NCBI RefSeq assembly: GCF_030253575.1
Contig: NC_080566.1
Coordinates: 10,673,501-10,737,500, forward strand
From: Rhododendron vialii
Taxonomy: Eukaryota > Streptophyta > Magnoliopsida > Ericales > Ericaceae
Length of the DNA stretch: 64,000 nucleotides
Direction of reading: 5' to 3'
Of the stretch, positions 1 through 12,358 are shown piece after piece (the stretch's first letter is position 1; each line of letters starts with the position of its first letter). Both the position numbers and the translations under genes were made by a program. The notes under the pieces were generated by a model. It saw nothing but the letters and a program-made list of their open reading frames with translations, was not told the origin of the DNA and ran no database searches.

Positions 1-267
1 GTCTTCTTCCTGTGGAGCATTTTGTCACAGAGATGCTAATTCTTTTCCCCAACGAATTTTGGCAGCTGCTCAATTTGCAAATTGCTATATAACTCGTAGA
101 GCAATTTCTTAAGCGCAACAACCCAATGAGCAATAAAAAGAGCAATGAGCAAAGAACGACGTGCTCGAGAGTGCCTTTCGCTAGTTTTTCAAAAAGTAAC
201 AATAAATATGCAGAGACATAACAATGTTAACGCTCCACCATACCCGCCTTTGTGGCACTGCATTATT

Positions 268-1622
268 GCCTAGATTGCTATTTCCAAAGTTGAGTAAATA
301 TTTCATTGGAATTCAAGGCATTTCTATCATCATTGTTAGAATAGTTTTAGTCTTTGTCCCACACTGGATAGTTGAGTTATGTAATGAGTCACAGAGTAAT
401 ATAAATAAAGCTCTCTCGTGTGTTAGGTTTAATTAACACCCTATACACTTTTCCACCCACTCAAACAACAATCATCATCATCGAAATCTCGAACGGAAAC
501 AAAATCATGTAGCTGCCAGTACGAGAGTCAAACATCGATGACAGGTAAGCATAGATGAAGGAAACCACAGTAAAGTTTAAGGGACTGCTAAGTACCTGAA
601 AGTTTCCCCCATTTGAATCATAGATCTTAAAACATCAGCTGCCAGACCATGTTTCACATCTACCTCATGCCAATTATTCATCTCAGTAGTTCGAAAATAT
701 CAGCAAAGAAGAAAGAGTCACACAGACTTATAAACATAGAAATGTAACCAACATAGATTAGAACTACAAGTCTACAACCGTCAAGGAAGAGTACAATGAC
801 AGAATGAGTGACGGTCAAATTGTGTGAAACAATCATGTTTCCCAATACCTCCAGAATCACCTTGTGTGATTAGAACTACAGAAAAAAGACTCACCTTCTG
901 TGAAACACCAGCTCGGTCATAAAACCGCTTCGCAACCTCTAGACATATTGCATCTCTTTCACAAGCAACTAAACGGCCTGATTCAGGTAAAGAAAGGACT
1001 AAAGCAATGGCCAACGATGAGTAGCCCTGGATATAAAAAATCAGTTCACTGATAAAGACAAGCTGAAAAAGATTTCAAGAATATGACCTGTCTTCTTTGC
1101 AGAAAAAAGTTGGATGCTGAGAGAGAGAGAGAGAGAGAGACCAAAGCTAAAATCTAACATGAATGCCAAGCAGCCTCTAGAAGAAGAAGGCAAAAGATTA
1201 CTGACATTGCTGTTTTTGTCTCACTAAGTCAAGATTACTAAAATGACCTTAATTTGTAGGTAATAAATCAGATGGCATTGAGCCTATGTGTTGCCTAAAT
1301 GTATGTATTGTATATATGCACCAGCTACTAGAAAAACTACAAGCAAACAAGTACCCAAGCTTTTAAAGTTCATTCCAATTGGAAATTGATAAGAACAACT
1401 CTACCAAATATTCAGAGGTTCATGAGAAAAATGGGAACTACATAATCTCAGTATCAATCATGTATTTCATCATGAGCAGTCTGTTAATGACGTCAATTAT
1501 GAGCAATGTTTCTACTGAAAACAATAATCCTAGAACTGCCTGTCACATTGTTATAATCATGAGCAACTAAGGTGGTTTAGAATTCGGCAATTTGGACAAA
1601 AGAACACAGCCGTAAACACAAA
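268..1622 (-). repeat. Segmental duplication, copy 1 (downstream copy)
   Basis: This stretch aligns by eye with 6456-7760 in the same orientation. The shared tract includes two exons, flanking intron sequence, a GA microsatellite (near 1122 here, near 7241 there) and AATTCGGCAATT near the right edge. Roughly 150 bases at about 326-474 are extra in this copy. Similarity is high but imperfect, with scattered substitutions and small indels. Outside these limits the sequences look unrelated, so this is a duplication of about 1.3 kb placed beyond the 3' end of the methyltransferase gene. Confidence 0.85.
596..1026 (-). pseudogene. Orphan copy of methyltransferase exons 4 and 5
   Basis: Two exons of a CCoAOMT-type methyltransferase are preserved: exon 4' at 1026-895 (44 codons, beginning GYSSLAIALV and including LVACERD) and exon 5' at 663-596 (VDVKHGLAADVL...). 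Both keep AG acceptors, GT donors, phase and open frames. Exon 4' has a 6-base in-frame insertion (two residues, SL) before PESG compared with the functional copy at 7150-7025. No exons 1-3 were found between 1622 and 5460, so no complete gene can be built inside the window. The left edge cuts off whatever follows. It is most likely a duplicated gene fragment. A truncated tandem gene or use as alternative 3' exons cannot be excluded. Confidence 0.75.
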
Positions 1623-2362
1623 AGCACACAATAGTTGTGTCTTGAGTTGTGTTTTAAAGGTGTATTAGTAGGCATTGCTCTAATCCATTTCCAGTCGGTG
1701 GAAAATCATGAGCCAGAAATTGCTTGAGTTTCGAAGGATGGTTGTAGGACCAAGAGCCTTCCAAAGTTCCTCCCTTAGCTGAAGATGGTACTTCACCACT
1801 ACCAACTAAATTACTGCTAAATTAAAGAAGATAACAAAATCAAGAGAAGTGCCATGGCTACAACTAATAAACCTGCAACATGAATGAAAACATCACCAGA
1901 GACTGGATAAGAAGTGCTAAAACACACGCCAACCATACACGTGAATATCACATTTTAATATATAGAAGCTGAGGCAAAGTTGTGACATCCCCTTCATACA
2001 CAAAAGCAGCATTCACCATGCCATTTCGGGAGTCAAAACAGCCCATAACACCAGCAATTAGTCTTAAACCAACACATAACACAACCTACTAGTAGTGCCA
2101 TAAAAGGTTTGTTAGAAAAAGGTTCATTGCTCAATGATCTATGAACCACCCATAAAAGCTTTCAAAAGGGCACTACCCCATGACAAATTAACCTACATGA
2201 GCATCCATAGAAAAGACCCAAAAAAACACCCTACTCTGGGACAACCAAAAAGTAGCATAATTCTTGACCTAAGCCTAGATGTTACCAACAAAAAGTACCC
2301 TTATCGTCCAAACACCACCGCAGAAGCACTAAACCGCAACAAAACAGGCACACATTGTCGCC
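1623..2362. other. Non-coding stretch between duplication and LINE relic
   Basis: No gene-like reading frame was recognised. The part next to 2362 is probably decayed LINE sequence continuing past the ORF1 stop codon, because the frame carries on with several stops. The rest is AT-rich and shows no clear structure. Confidence 0.4.
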
Positions 2363-3355
2363 TTAGGTCTCATAAAGAATTGGGTTGCCCTTAACTGTCG
2401 AGTCTGATCTGCAGTTGTCCTTCAGGTGATTCACTCTCCCACAATTGAAACAAAACAAATGAGTCGACTCGTATGCCACCCTATACTCGTCCCCGCCCCG
2501 TTCTAGTCGGAACCCATGGCAAAGTGGCTTTCCCAGCTTGATCTCAACGCAAACACGGGCAGACCTGGCACACGTCTCCACATCAATAGTGATATCAATC
2601 CTGATAGGTTTACCAAACTTCTTGGCTATAATGTCAAGGGCTTCCTCATCGCAGTATTCAATCGGAAGCCCGGAAAGCCGGACCCACACCCTGGCAGTCG
2701 CGACTTCCTGGGCTTCCGGAGCCCTGAAATCAGGCTTCCATTTCCTCACCCCGAGGTAATGCCCCGTAACCGCCCAGGGCCCGCCACAAAAAACCTTCAT
2801 GTAGTCCTCCTTGCCTTCAAACCTAATTACAAAAAACCTAGGCCCCACGTCAATGACCTTGTAATCTTTCTCAAATGCCCATAGTTCCCCATCTTTACTA
2901 CAGAACGCTCTCCACCCCATGCTCTTTCCCAGTAAGTTGAGTATCAGCGCGCTCTCCATCCATGGCTCACGGATTTCCTCGAGGCGTTTCTGGGAAAAAG
3001 TCACGCGGGGGATTCCGTCTGCAGTAGTATCATAGGTGACATCCCCATTGGAGACGCCGCTTTTTTTAAGAGGGATGTGTTGTCTGTTGAGCAAACCCGG
3101 GTTGAAGAAGAAGAAGGGTTGTTTGGCTGCTGCTCTGATGATGTGGTGGGATGTGGAGGGTGGGAGCTTTTCTTTCAGGTGCAGCAGCTGGGCCCTAGCG
3201 TAGGTGTGTTTAGCCGAAGGAGGAGGAGAGAGTGAGGGCGGAGGAAGCTCCGGCTCCGGCGGCCGTGGGGGTGGAGTTGTTGGGTGTGGGGAGGGAACGG
3301 CAGGGGTTGGAGCAACCTGCATTTCTGGTGTTTTGGGATGATTTTTTGAACTCAT
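2363..3355 (-). mobile_element. LINE (non-LTR) retrotransposon ORF1 fragment, DUF4283 plus zinc knuckle
   Basis: A single 330-codon frame. The N-terminus is proline-rich (about residues 15-50). The middle (about 105-250) has the look of the DUF4283 domain of plant LINE ORF1 proteins, with features such as WRAFCSKDGELWAFEKDYKV and the GPWAV and ARVWVRLSGLPIEY motifs. It ends in a CCHC knuckle of the form CFNCGRVNHLKDNC. In this family ORF1 is an RNA-binding protein translated before the endonuclease/reverse-transcriptase ORF2. The frame stops 14 residues after the knuckle, and no ORF2 is visible to the left, so this is a 5' fragment, unlike the usual 5'-truncated LINE copy. Base composition is more GC-rich than its surroundings. 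A stand-alone zinc-knuckle gene of LINE origin is a less likely alternative. Confidence 0.8.
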
Positions 3356-3495
3356 TTTCGATTGAGAAAGGGAAGGCCAGGGAAAACCATTTTGCTTCGT
3401 TTGGCTTGGGAATCGGAGCTGCTCTGTTCAACGGTAACTTTGCCCGCTCTCTGTTTTTGCAGGTACTTTGCCCACTCGTAATTGTGAATGATTCA

Positions 3496-3817
3496 GAGCC
3501 CGTTCCAGAAACCTTATTGAGGAGTTATTTTGGAGCTTTGTTTCACAAAATTCAAATAAGCAGCTTATTTTCACATTTTCAAACTCAAAAATAATGTAAA
3601 TGAAAAATAATTTTTCAATTTTTTTTGCACCGTATTAAAGATCTCAATGAAATCTATCAAACAAGATTCATAGTGATAGGAAAATTATTTGCGTAAGCAC
3701 AAAATTTTTGAGCTTGAAATTATTTTTTTAAAAAATAAGTACTTATTCATCCATTTGTGGAACACACCTTATTATTAGACAAAAAATAAGTTCTTATTTC
3801 GGTTCTGGAACGGGCCC
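3496..3817. mobile_element. MITE-like element with GCCCGTTCCAGAA termini
   Basis: The left end reads GAGCCCGTTCCAGAAACC and the right end is nearly its reverse complement (GGTTCTGGAACGGGCCC), enclosing about 320 bases of AT-rich DNA. The interior (about 3600-3705) is clearly related, in reverse orientation, to 41240-41390. I could not find a clean target-site duplication. The termini and the related copy suggest a PIF/Harbinger-type MITE. Confidence 0.6.
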
Positions 3818-4410
3818 AACAAAAACCTATGCTTTTCAAAAAACAAAAAACTTGTGGAAAAGAGAGAAAAGAAAAAATTAAAAAAAATTCCCCTCCCATT
3901 GTCTGCTGACTCTGGTTTGGAGAGAGAAAGAAAAAATAAAAAAATCTGAAAAAATTTTCTTTCATTTTTCTCCTATTTTCTTTTTTTCTTTTCCTCCCAT
4001 TTTCTTCAAGTTTCAAACCGAGCATAACTACTATACATAGAGATCAAAGAACCTAATTAGAACCAAATCGCAAAACTGGTTCGATTTTGGTTTGGTTCCG
4101 GTTCCGCCCTATTAGCATTTAAACGCTTTGTCCTAAAAAGGAGCAATGCTATGGTGACCATCTCTGGTGACCACATTTTGGGCACCATATAATTTGTCAT
4201 CGACCCATCACTGTATTGGCAGAGTACATGACTAGCGTGCCATCGACCCATCACTGTATTGACAGAGTATATGACAAGTGAGTTTTGTTCTATGAATATA
4301 GTGGTGATACATGGTACCTAAAATATCCTGAGATGGTCACTTAAGCATTAGTGTTAAGGTTCACAACCTTGTATGGCCCAAAAAAGTCCTTACTGATCAA
4401 TATCTGTGGA

Positions 4411-4504
4411 ACTTGCCTGTGATACGAGCTTTGCTCTACATCACATTAATTTAGATAACTTGCCTGTGATACGAGCTTTGCTCTACATCACATTAATTTA
4501 GATA
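4411..4504. repeat. Perfect 47-bp tandem duplication
   Basis: Two consecutive copies (4411-4457 and 4458-4504) of a unit starting ACTTGCCTGTGATACGAG are identical in the bases read. It lies in non-coding DNA downstream of the methyltransferase gene. Identity implies a recent duplication or an assembly effect. Confidence 0.9.
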
Positions 4505-5459
4505 ACCAAAAGGTACAAAAATGCTTATAAAAGTAAATCCAAAGAGCCAAAAATAAAAGACCAAAAATAAAGGCCAATGGAAAGAAGCAAAACCATATAT
4601 CTAACCACCACTCATGGAAAAATCAAAATATTTTCATGATACAGTAGCTTCAAACCAAAAGTTGCCTAAAAATCCATAAAACCTCACATTGACATCATTG
4701 GTAGCAACTAGCAAGTGATTGTAACATCTTTGCACACATACAACAAAACCCCATAAACAACAGTGTATATGTGCTGCAAATTCTCGTTAAAAAGGTACAT
4801 CCACTACGATACATCTACCTGCAAATTTGCAGATGTGAAAGCTCAAACTGTTTATGGGGAGAATCCCAACAGTGCATAACAGAGCAGATGGCCATTTGTA
4901 TCCGCACTCTAATAATCCCCTTCCTTTTAAAAGGTAGGTATTAATGGACTCGATTATATGTGACACCCATAAGAAACTGCAAATACTAATGGGTACCTAA
5001 ACATATGATCCAGTTTTCCATTGTCATCCTGGTACTATCATCCTAACTGGGCTTCCGTTTTTGCAGCAAGAGAAAATGGAAGATGAGAATTCCTTCTCTT
5101 GGTTTGGTAATTCAATCAATTGGTGTCAAGTTCCACACCTGTGGATATCAACATGAAAATTCGATCAAGCTTCAAAAGTACTGCACAACAATCTAGACAT
5201 CAAATACTGACCTCAAACCTTAAACCATACCTCCCACAGGACAATGTGATATGTCGGCTAGATCTGCAAACATCATGCCAGGAAAACAAACCTCTAATCT
5301 GTTTGGAGCACACAAAAATTGAGATTGTACACTTCTGGAAAATGAATCCTTCCAAATAATTGCTCCCTGGGAAAATGCAACTCTTGATACTAGTGAAACC
5401 TAAAACTCAGATCTTAGATAGACATTTGATCAAGCTATGCCATCTGTCTTCCATCCCAA

Positions 5460-8400
5460 TCACAATTTACGACAAATAGTCATGCCATCGCCAATGGGTA
5501 CCTAAAATTGTAAGCTTATGAATTGAGTAACTTAAAGGATGTTACACTGAAAAAAGGGAGAAAATACTCATCCACCTACCATGCTGATGCTTACACGTTT
5601 GTCCTCCATCACGCTTCTGTTGAAATTTCTAATACTGAGTGTCTTTGAGTCCATTACCTACTCAAAAGTAACCAGTTAGAGTCGCACAACATGATCAATA
5701 TCTATACAGAAAGGTTCATAGAGCACATTCATTTAAATAACTCACCAATGGATTGGCAACTTTTCCATGCCACAGGACATTGTCCATCACAATAAGACCC
5801 CCAACTCTGACCTGCGTCAGGACACTGACAACAATCAGTACATCAGAAGGTACCAAAATGTCGGTAGCATTATTGTTGATCGAATCATCGAGCTGTAGAT
5901 TGCGGCCTAACCAGCTGTAGCAGCAATTCAAAGTATTCTTGATACATTCTCTTCTCAGCATCAACAAATGCAAAGTCATAACTGCATAAAAGATGTGAAA
6001 CCGTGAAATGGTACCCCGATTATAGACCTGGCAAATAACAGTAATTTCAGGTGTATTACGTACAACATGAAGAATGCACATGCTTGCAAGTCCATGACAT
6101 GCAACAAGATGAAGAGTTCCTACACAATACAATAGAACGGTAGAAACTATGTAGGAAAGGGGGCACTTTAGTCATTTTGGCAAACTCCTCCATTGGTGGT
6201 GCAGGTAGGAGCAACCTAGTCCCTAGCTTCACCCTTAGTGTAGTCGCCCTCCACCCCATAAGCAGCATTGGTATTACTGCAGGATTCTACCGTTTATCAA
6301 GATTGGTTGGGGCTCACTCAACTTGGTCTCTGCACAACTGCCAACCACTCCTTTCCAACCTTACCTGGACTGATGGAGGTGCAATTTTCAGAGAGAGATT
6401 TTTAGGTTATTATTTCGAAATTAGTAGTTTATTAGGAATTGCAATTTGAGACAAGATTGCCTAGATTGCAATTTCCAAAGTTGTATAAATGTTTCATAAG
6501 AATTTAGTGCATTTCTATCATCATCATCATCAAAAAAGAAATGAAATCATGTAGCTGCCAGTATGGGAGTCAAACATCGATGACGAGTAGGCATATATGA
6601 AGGGAAACCACAGCAAAGTTTCAGGGACTGTAACTACATATAGTTGGGCTGTATGCTATGTACCTGCAAGTTTCCCCCAATTGAATCATAGATCTTAAAA
6701 CATCAGCTGCTAGACCATGTTTCACATCTACCTAATGCCAATTATTCATCTCAGTAGTTAGAAAATATCAACAAGAAAGAGTCGAACAAAAATTTAAACA
6801 TACAAATGTAAGCCGACATAGATTAGAACACAAACTGTCAATGAAGAATATGATGACAGAAATGAGCGATGGTCATAATGTGTGAAACAAGCATGTTCAA
6901 CAATACCTCCAGACTCACCTTGTGTGCTACAATGTCAAGGATGGCTTAGCATGTTTACTAGAGAAATTTTGAGGATCTATTAACCAATAACGAAACAAGT
7001 ATTAGCAAAGAAAAAAAGACTCACCTTGTGCGAAACACCAGCTCGGTCATAATAACGTTTCGCAACCTCCAGACATACTGCATCTCTTTCACAAGCAACT
7101 AAACGGCCTGATTCAGGTAGGACTAAAGCAATGGCCAATGATGAGTAGCCCTGGAAATAAAAACCATTGCACTAATAAAGATGAGCTGCAAAAGATTTCG
7201 AGAAAATGACCTGTCTTCTTTGCCGAAAAATTTTGTATGCTGAGAGAGAGAGAGAGAGAGAGGGAATGCTAAGCTTACATCTGACATGAATGCCTAGCAG
7301 CTTCTAGAAGAAGACGGCAAAAGATTAATGACTTTGCTGTTTTGGTCTCACTAAGTGAAGATGACTAAAATGACCTTAATTTGTAAGTAATAAATCAGAG
7401 CATTGAGCCTTTGTGTTGCCCAAATATACGTATTGCATATTAATCATCAACTACTAGAAAAACTACAAGCAAACAAGTACCCAAGCTTTTAAAGTTCATT
7501 TCAATTGGAATTGATAAAACATTCTACCAAATATTATCCTCATTCCCAAAATCAGAGATTCATGAAAATGGAAACTACATAGTCCTGGTATCAATCATGT
7601 AATTCATCACGAGCAGTCTGTTTATGATGTCGATTATGAGCAGTGTTTCTACTGATAACAACAATCCAAGAACTGCCTGCCGAATTGTTATCACCATGAG
7701 CAGCTAAGGTGGTTTAGAATTCGGCAATTCAGACAAAAGAACACAGCCATAAACACAAAATGGTTGGGGGTGTTTTAGAGAATGAACGTCCCTTCTAATA
7801 GTTAGTGATGCCAAACAATTGTAGCCTCCAAGACCAAGTACCTAACAAAAGCCCCATAAATAGAAAAACCATTGACCAAACTTCTAACTCGCAGGAGTGG
7901 AGTTCCTCTAAAGAGGGGAGAACTGATAGGGAACAAGACAGGATATTCGTATTTGATACTAGAGGACATTTATCTGTGTAATTACAATTTATAAGGATAT
8001 TTAGTATATTAAGTTGTTACTCCAGGAATGACAATTAGAGAGTATTGCTTGGATATTTATCTTTATATAGTTATCATTTGAAAGATAATACTTAAGAAAC
8101 TCTATGGATATTGTTTCATTTGTTTGAATTACTTTAGGATATGGAATGAGTTTCTTTTAGCACTGGTGTGGATACCTCTACTTCTCTCTAGATGTGGATT
8201 TCTGGGGTTCCTTAGGTGTGCATTCTGAATGTCTGATCTATCTTCCTCTAATCGTCCAGCATCACTTGTCCTTTCATTACCTTCTGTCGCATTTTTATGA
8301 CACCCTAGTTTTTCACATTTAAAGAAAAAAAATGTACGCTTAACATCATTCACATGTTCCAAATCCAACAAGGAGGCTCTATAGTGTTTCTTATTTTCAT

Positions 8401-11400
8401 TAACTTCATCCAACCTATTCTTGCTATGAAATGGTTGAACATTGCTAGACTGCAAGGTCTTTTTTTGAAATTTTACCTCATCTGATTTTGGGTTATTTTG
8501 CAAAAATATCCTCTCTACATGAACACCATAGTTTTTTGTGTTTAGTTTTCCATGATAACCGATAAGGGGACCAAGCAAAACATAATACTATGACCCACGC
8601 ACGCGGGGCTGGATAAAGCAAATAACTGAGATAATTAGATTTCAAAATGCACAAATACTCACAGTATAAACACCAACTTCGATGCACTTTTCTGCCCCAA
8701 GAATCTGGACAAGCATTGCAAGTAATTGTGCTTGATCAGGGGATACCTGCCAAACAAAGAAGAAATTTCAGATTCCATTTATGATGAAAAAAGGAAGTAG
8801 TCCAACCACCAGTTCTGTGCCTTGAGTATACCAACGAATCCTTATTTTCAGCCAGGGGCGTACAAAGATGGGGACAGGTTAGTAAGGCTCGGATACCAAG
8901 TTGGTCAGGGAAGTACACAAAACACTATCCTAGAAATTTTATCCAGAACCAAATGCACCTTGGATTTATGCGAGGGTTTTGGGTGAGAACTCCTGAAGAC
9001 TGCTAAGAGATACGTCCCTATCCTTGTTGGGATAGATCATTAGTCCAAGAGTAGCATTTCATACCTTGCTCAAAGACTTCCGATGCTACACATGCTGCTA
9101 GTTGTTTTTCAAAGATGTGAGAATACCATTGGCAGCCCAAGGATTTTTGTTGAGTGTAGTCATTGAATAACTTACGTTCAACTAAAACTATTAACAAATC
9201 TTCAATAATGTGTTCATATTGACATTTTGACGAAAAAAAGGGTAAAATCATATAACTTACCAATTGTACTCAACAATCTTTTCAAGATTTTGACAAATTA
9301 TGAATTGAAAGTTCTATAGTTTAGATATATGAAAAGGAAAAATAGCTAACTAATTTCCATATATCAATTTGAATGACGAAATATGAATAAAAACTGAACT
9401 CAGTAAATAAATTATATGGAAATTCGCCACATATACAAAATGAGAGGATGGGGCATCTGTGGAGTGGACCAGTGGAATTATATTTTCTTATTCAATTTTA
9501 TAAGATGTGGGTTTTGCTCTATGGGTGTTCAAAGTAGTTTTAAGGTCCTTTTGGATAGGGTGTTCAATTAAGCTAGCTAGCTGTGTACACACACACACAC
9601 AGAGATCAGCTATCTGTAGTGTTTATTTTTGCAGGAGTTCAATTTGACTACCCTATACAATAATACAATAACTAGAGCCACCAGTGGTTTATAATATACA
9701 TGTCAACTCCAAGGGCCGTTTTTGGGGACTTCGTGGCAAAAGCTTGGGACTGATGTGGAAGATTCCAAGTACATCCCATCCACAAATTGACGGGCAGACT
9801 GAAGTAGTCAACCAGAGAACTTGCGCAAATCTCTCGCCAATGATGGTATCACAGTGCTGAGCCGCTGAACACTACTGCTGGCTTCTCTTTTATCCAAACT
9901 CTGGAAAATACTTAAAGTTGGCTTTATGGGCCGAGCCAATGTGGCAGCAGTAGCAGAGGTGGCAACGACAGCTTTGTGGGCCACTATCGCTGCTAAAATC
10001 ATGGTTTGCCTAAGGAACCACCTCAGGCTCCAGCCAGAGATCTTGTGCAGAGTTGGAAAGCTTCCCATGATTTTGTTTCATTGGAGGACGGTGAGGGTGG
10101 TGTTGTCATGAAAAATGGTGTTGGTGGTGGGGGATGGTTGTGGTTATCCACAGTAGTGACTTAAGAATGAGATGATGGCTGGTACAGATCGGTCAGCAAT
10201 TTTGGAGAAAAAAATCCAACAAATCAAAGTTAGCCTTGAAAGACTAGGAAGAAATAAAACAAAAGAACCACACAATCAAAAAAAAAAAAAAAGGAACCCT
10301 ATTCTCAAACTTAAGACGAAATGATCACCTACATATCAAAGTCTCCCAAACGTATTACATATATACAGGCTAGAAACCCGGTGTAGTGGACCGAACGAAC
10401 AAGGTCCAGTCAGCTCGGGTGGCCCAATTGCTAGATAGGCTAAACTTGGCCCAAGTATACAGACCAGACCGAATTGCAAGTCGGATACGAACTGTCTGGT
10501 CCAAACTGCACAACTCGGAGATCACACCTTATCGGGTCCGATCGGTATGACCAACATTACTAACAAATGCCAGCTTATTCATGTAACCGACTGGCTCCAC
10601 AAGTCATGCCATGACGTCAGCCAAAGCAGTGCATATTTAGATAATAATCAACTCACGTGAGCTATAACCGCCCAGCTCAATACGTCAATTGTGACGTCAG
10701 CCGAAGCAGTTACCAAGCGTGCCGAGCATGGAGGGCAAGTTTGAAGGTTCTATATAAGGAGGAGGGATAAACCCTAAGGAGGTACATCACTCACTCTAAC
10801 CCTAGAGTTTCCTACCTTTCTCCTCCCACCTGATACTTAACCATCGGAGTGCCTTACCAGTCAACTCCAGCCGGTTAGGCACCAAGTAACGGTGCGTGTT
10901 CATTGTGCAGAACGTAACCTGTGGGGAGGAGCCCTAGCCCATATCCAAATCAGAGCACCTCCTGACCTAACGTCGTTAAACAGCACACCACACCCGGATT
11001 AAAGTTACTAAAAATAGAACAGTACAGTATTTAACTTCGCCCATGACACACTTTGAGTAACTTGCACGCAGACAGTACAAAGTTTGGAGAAGGGAGAAGG
11101 ATTCTGCCTTGGGTAGGCTAACTGCAGCACGTAAACGACACGATTCCTATGATCTTTGTGCAATGCTGGGGCATGGGTTAGACGATTCTAAGTGCATGCC
11201 TCACGCATTTCGATCAATGGACCCGGGGCATCGAACCAGACCTCAGGCGAGGACCAAGGTGGAAAGTAAATGAGGGTCTGCATTTTTCTGGAAGAGCACA
11301 GGTAATGAAGTTGGTCTAGGATTGGATGTTATATTTTTTCTTTCCAGACATAGTTTTACTGATTCCATGGTTTTACTTGTTATTTGTTAAATGTTAATGT

Positions 11401-12358
11401 TCTTATATGCAGTGTTGCTATGTATAGCAGGTTTCCAAAAACTAATTGGGTACAAGAGAAAGCAAACAGCACAAGAATACCATCAACACCATACTGGTTT
11501 GATAAGGGGGGAAAAACCGCAAATAGTACAAGAAAGATGATGCAATGGAATCGGGAATACCTGCATCTGACTACCTCGCATGGTGGCAGTCTCCTCTCTG
11601 AGCTCCCGTAGAATCTGAAAAAACGTATAAGAGTCACCACCAGGCTTCCTTGGCGTGTTTGGACAAAATTATGTTACCTTTTCCTTGGCGTGTTTGGACA
11701 AAACGTAAAGTGCCAAAATCAATTACATTTTCCTTTTTAACTTTTTCAAACAGGACTAACATTTCGGGACATCTAAAATGGAATAAATGACAAACAAAAT
11801 GGGATGGAGAAGTATCCGTTTTACCCATACTCTTTTTCAACTTTGTCCATGTATGTATACTTTACTCATAATTCTGACAAAAACTACTGAACAAAATGCC
11901 ACTAAATATCAATAACACCAAAAAAAATCAATTTTTCGTCCAAACAAACACCAATTATGACGCAGTATCTCGAATCTAGAATCTATCGACCATAGGGAAA
12001 AGCAATAAGAATAGTTCACCTCCGGCTCTCTGACGTTGGTCAATAAATAATCGTACAGCCGCGGTGTAACGCTAATGACTTGTTTACTTCCGTAGTTGTC
12101 GTCACTGGCCACCGCAACCGACGCTTCAACCCCGCAGCAGAAGCTGCAGCTTCCAGGGAGACGATTCGAATTGCGTGCCCTAACTTGACGACCTCCTCTG
12201 GCGGGGGCAACTGGGGACGAGATATGGAGGAGTCTCCCTGAGGTTCTTCCGAGGAGGGCAGTTGAGTATTTGCCGCTGGGAAGGAGATTACGGCGAGACA
12301 AGTGAGGGCTGAGGATCAGCAGAGGGCTCCAACGGGGAAGAAGAGCCGAAGTAACCAT
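5460..12358 (-). CDS. Class I (CCoAOMT-like) SAM-dependent O-methyltransferase, nine exons
   Basis: Exons: 12358-12020, 11614-11561, 8746-8663, 7150-7025, 6731-6664, 5981-5912, 5811-5746, 5657-5580 and 5501-5460 (stop TGA). Every intron has GT-AG ends and phases agree, giving 308 residues. Residues 1 to about 90 are rich in Ser, Arg and Leu and resemble a plastid or mitochondrial transit peptide. The catalytic part starts near KQVISVTPRLYDYLL. The SAM-binding motif is IEVGVYTGYSS (153-163) followed by the acidic ERD (180-182). The divalent-metal ligands expected in this family are D231 (in YDFAFVDAEK), D257 and N258 (in DNVLWHG). The C-terminus is VPIGDGMTICRKL. The long N-terminus and motif series resemble the Arabidopsis At3g61990/At3g62000 group rather than the cytosolic lignin enzyme. 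These enzymes transfer methyl from SAM to hydroxyls of phenolic substrates; the actual substrate is unknown. Introns 2 and 3 are large and carry transposon relics. Confidence 0.88.
6456..7760 (-). repeat. Segmental duplication, copy 2 (inside the methyltransferase gene)
   Basis: Partner of 268-1622. It contains functional exons 4 and 5 with parts of introns 3, 4 and 5. This copy has the canonical VLPESG spacing in exon 4, suggesting it is nearer the ancestral state. The copies are separated by about 6.2 kb in direct orientation. Confidence 0.85.
7761..8662. other. Remainder of intron 3 of the methyltransferase gene
   Basis: It contains a 149-codon minus-strand frame (8129-8578) of low complexity that matches nothing I recognise and lacks splice context. 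The AT-rich stretch near 7930-8100 could be transposon-derived, but no termini were found. Confidence 0.35.
9712..9860 (+). mobile_element. Degraded Ty3/Gypsy integrase relic
   Basis: The plus-strand reading contains STSHPQIDGQTEVVNQR, matching the highly conserved HPQTDGQTE-VNR signature of plant Gypsy integrases, preceded by a decayed segment reading FWGLRGKSLGLMWKIP. Frames break on both sides. It lies in intron 2 of the methyltransferase gene, antisense to it. Confidence 0.7.
10382..10992 (+). mobile_element. Solo LTR (611 bp) with 5-bp target duplication CCCGG
   Basis: The sequence begins TGTAGTGGACC and ends CACACCACA, the TG...CA form expected of an LTR. It is flanked by CCCGG at 10377-10381 and 10993-10997. 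Inside is a promoter-like block: two TGACGTCA motifs, then TATATAAGG, then a leader-like GGAGGGATAAACCC segment, which sets the strand as plus. No internal region or second LTR adjoins, so it is a recombinant solo LTR. The Gypsy relic 0.5 kb to the left may be unrelated. It sits in intron 2 of the methyltransferase gene, antisense to it. Confidence 0.88.
10612..10760 (+). promoter_or_regulatory. LTR promoter with paired TGACGTCA boxes and TATA box
   Basis: TGACGTCA palindromes lie at 10612-10619 and 10692-10699, 80 bp apart, each followed by GCC(A/G)AAGCAGT. A TATATAAGG box starts at 10751. TGACG motifs are the classical binding sites of plant TGA-type bZIP factors. Function is inferred from motif identity and arrangement only. 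Confidence 0.6.

Noticed and set aside
2516-2884. Plus-strand 122-codon frame
   Set aside because: Antisense shadow of the LINE ORF1 reading frame.
8129-8578. 149-codon minus-strand frame in methyltransferase intron 3
   Set aside because: Low-complexity composition, no recognisable domain, and it lies inside an intron whose neighbouring exons join correctly without it.
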